From the NCBI GenBank assembly GCA_013399875.1, contig VXAZ01004560.1, forward strand, positions 147,613-211,612: a stretch of DNA of 64,000 bases, in the 5' to 3' direction. Shown here piece by piece: positions 63,099 through 64,000 of this stretch. The notes beneath the pieces are model-generated. The model ran no database searches. It was not told where the DNA came from and saw nothing but the letters and a program-made list of their open reading frames with translations. The position numbers and the translations under genes were made by a program. How positions within the stretch are numbered: the stretch's first letter is position 1; every line of letters starts with the position of its first letter. The stretch is from Gymnorhina tibicen (lineage: Eukaryota; Chordata; Aves; Passeriformes; Artamidae).

Positions 63099-64000
63099 AG
63101 CTCTTGGTCCCAAGCCGAACTGTGCCAGGCTGATCCCTGCTCAGGGTTCCGTGCTCACACAGGTGAGCTCCAGGGAGCTCCTCTTCTCTGAACCAGCTCC
63201 AGAGCCTGTGGGAAGGCTTGGAATGGGGAGCTCTCCCTCCAGCCAGGGAGAAGCACGGACAAGCTCCCTGTCCATTACTGATCCACTTGGAGGTTTCAAA
63301 GGTCCCTGAATGTCACTGGTCTGTGCCTGCAGGAGGTTTGGGCACAGGAGGTTTGGGCACAGGAACTGGAATGAGCCCTTGGGATCAGGATAACCTGGTT
63401 CCTAGGGAGACTCGTTAAAACAGCACAGAATAAAGCAGAAGTTGGGGGGGGCAGAGCAGGTTGGTGAGTTGATCATTAAGGTCTTTTTAGCTGGTTTGTT
63501 TGGTTCGGGTTTTTTTAAGTTGTATTTTTTAAAGCATTTGCAGAGAAAACATTTATTCCAGGGACTTGAACATAACAGGTTTGGGGTAGAGTGGATGAGG
63601 GCAACCCCTGACTGAGACTATCCCCTTGGATCAAGGTTTTCCCAGGAACCAGGTGCCGGGAGCTACATTTCACGGAGGCAGGGCCGTGAGGGACCCCCGG
63701 CGGTGCCATCGGACACGCGTCCTGCCCCGAGAGAAAACGCCTCTTGAGGGAATCACGGAGAGGGAATCGCTCGGCAGGGAATTAAATGGCTGGGAAGCAG
63801 CACCCGGGACAGAGGAGGACGCGGGGCTCAGCCCCCATCCCAGCCCGCAGGATCCCGAAGGATCATCGCCCTCCCTCCCCCGGCGCCGCGGTGATGTCAT
63901 GGCACAGGGATGGAGCCGGTGGCTCCCGGGCTCTTGAGCAAGTGGCCCTGGCTCGTTTCCTTCCCCCCGCCGGTGCCCCAGACCGATGGGGGGGGGGGGG

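Larger units (their letters stand above)
61310..64000. other. Right-hand flank with CR1 copies
   Basis: Apart from the weak exon candidate at 62165-62267, this stretch holds CR1 copies (61786-61932, 62846-63035, 63043-63098) and nothing else that I can support. The window ends in a G-run at 63989-64000. Confidence 0.5.

Overview
The window is nuclear DNA from a bird. Four things point to this: spliced genes encoding vertebrate-specific proteins, at least fourteen CR1 (chicken repeat 1) LINE fragments, short introns in GC-rich sequence of the kind found on avian microchromosomes, and the gene pair MAP3K14-FMNL1, which is also linked on human 17q21.31. The assembly is draft quality. There are N-gaps at 32656-32706 and 43835-44070 and single Ns at 3649, 56558 and 57275.

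Layout. 1-6024 lies upstream of the first coding exon of MAP3K14 and is probably its intron 1. 6025-22116 (+) holds 15 coding exons of MAP3K14 (NIK), which join in frame into a 937-residue kinase. Its 3' UTR probably runs to about 25.08 kb. FMNL1 lies tail to tail with it on the minus strand (27608-38028): 24 shared coding exons plus two alternative terminal exons. The N-terminal exon is missing, and the FH1 region falls in a sequence gap. 38.03-50.6 kb contains a CpG-rich block (about 43.0-43.8 kb), a gap, an isolated AT-rich tract (44.07-44.71 kb), several minisatellites and CR1 copies, but no gene I can name. 50795-53923 (-) encodes a compact 386-residue kinase of the myosin light chain kinase family, complete from start codon to poly(A) signal. 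54-60 kb is GC-rich and dominated by minisatellites. At 60.13-61.0 kb there is a CpG island with a ZNF143/STAF-type element and a CCAAT box. Two possible exons of an unidentified plus-strand gene follow it.

Function. NIK is the central kinase of non-canonical NF-kB signalling. FMNL1 is a leukocyte-enriched formin that elongates actin filaments. The third gene looks like a calmodulin-regulated kinase that would act on myosin regulatory light chain. I see no operon-like or mobile system. The points most worth checking are the stand-alone MLCK-like gene, the pair of alternative FMNL1 C-termini (one with its stop codon exactly at a splice donor), and the unassigned promoter and exon candidates at 43.5, 55.4 and 60.5-62.3 kb. 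Exon limits were placed by eye from splice signals, reading phase and recalled family sequences. No search was run.
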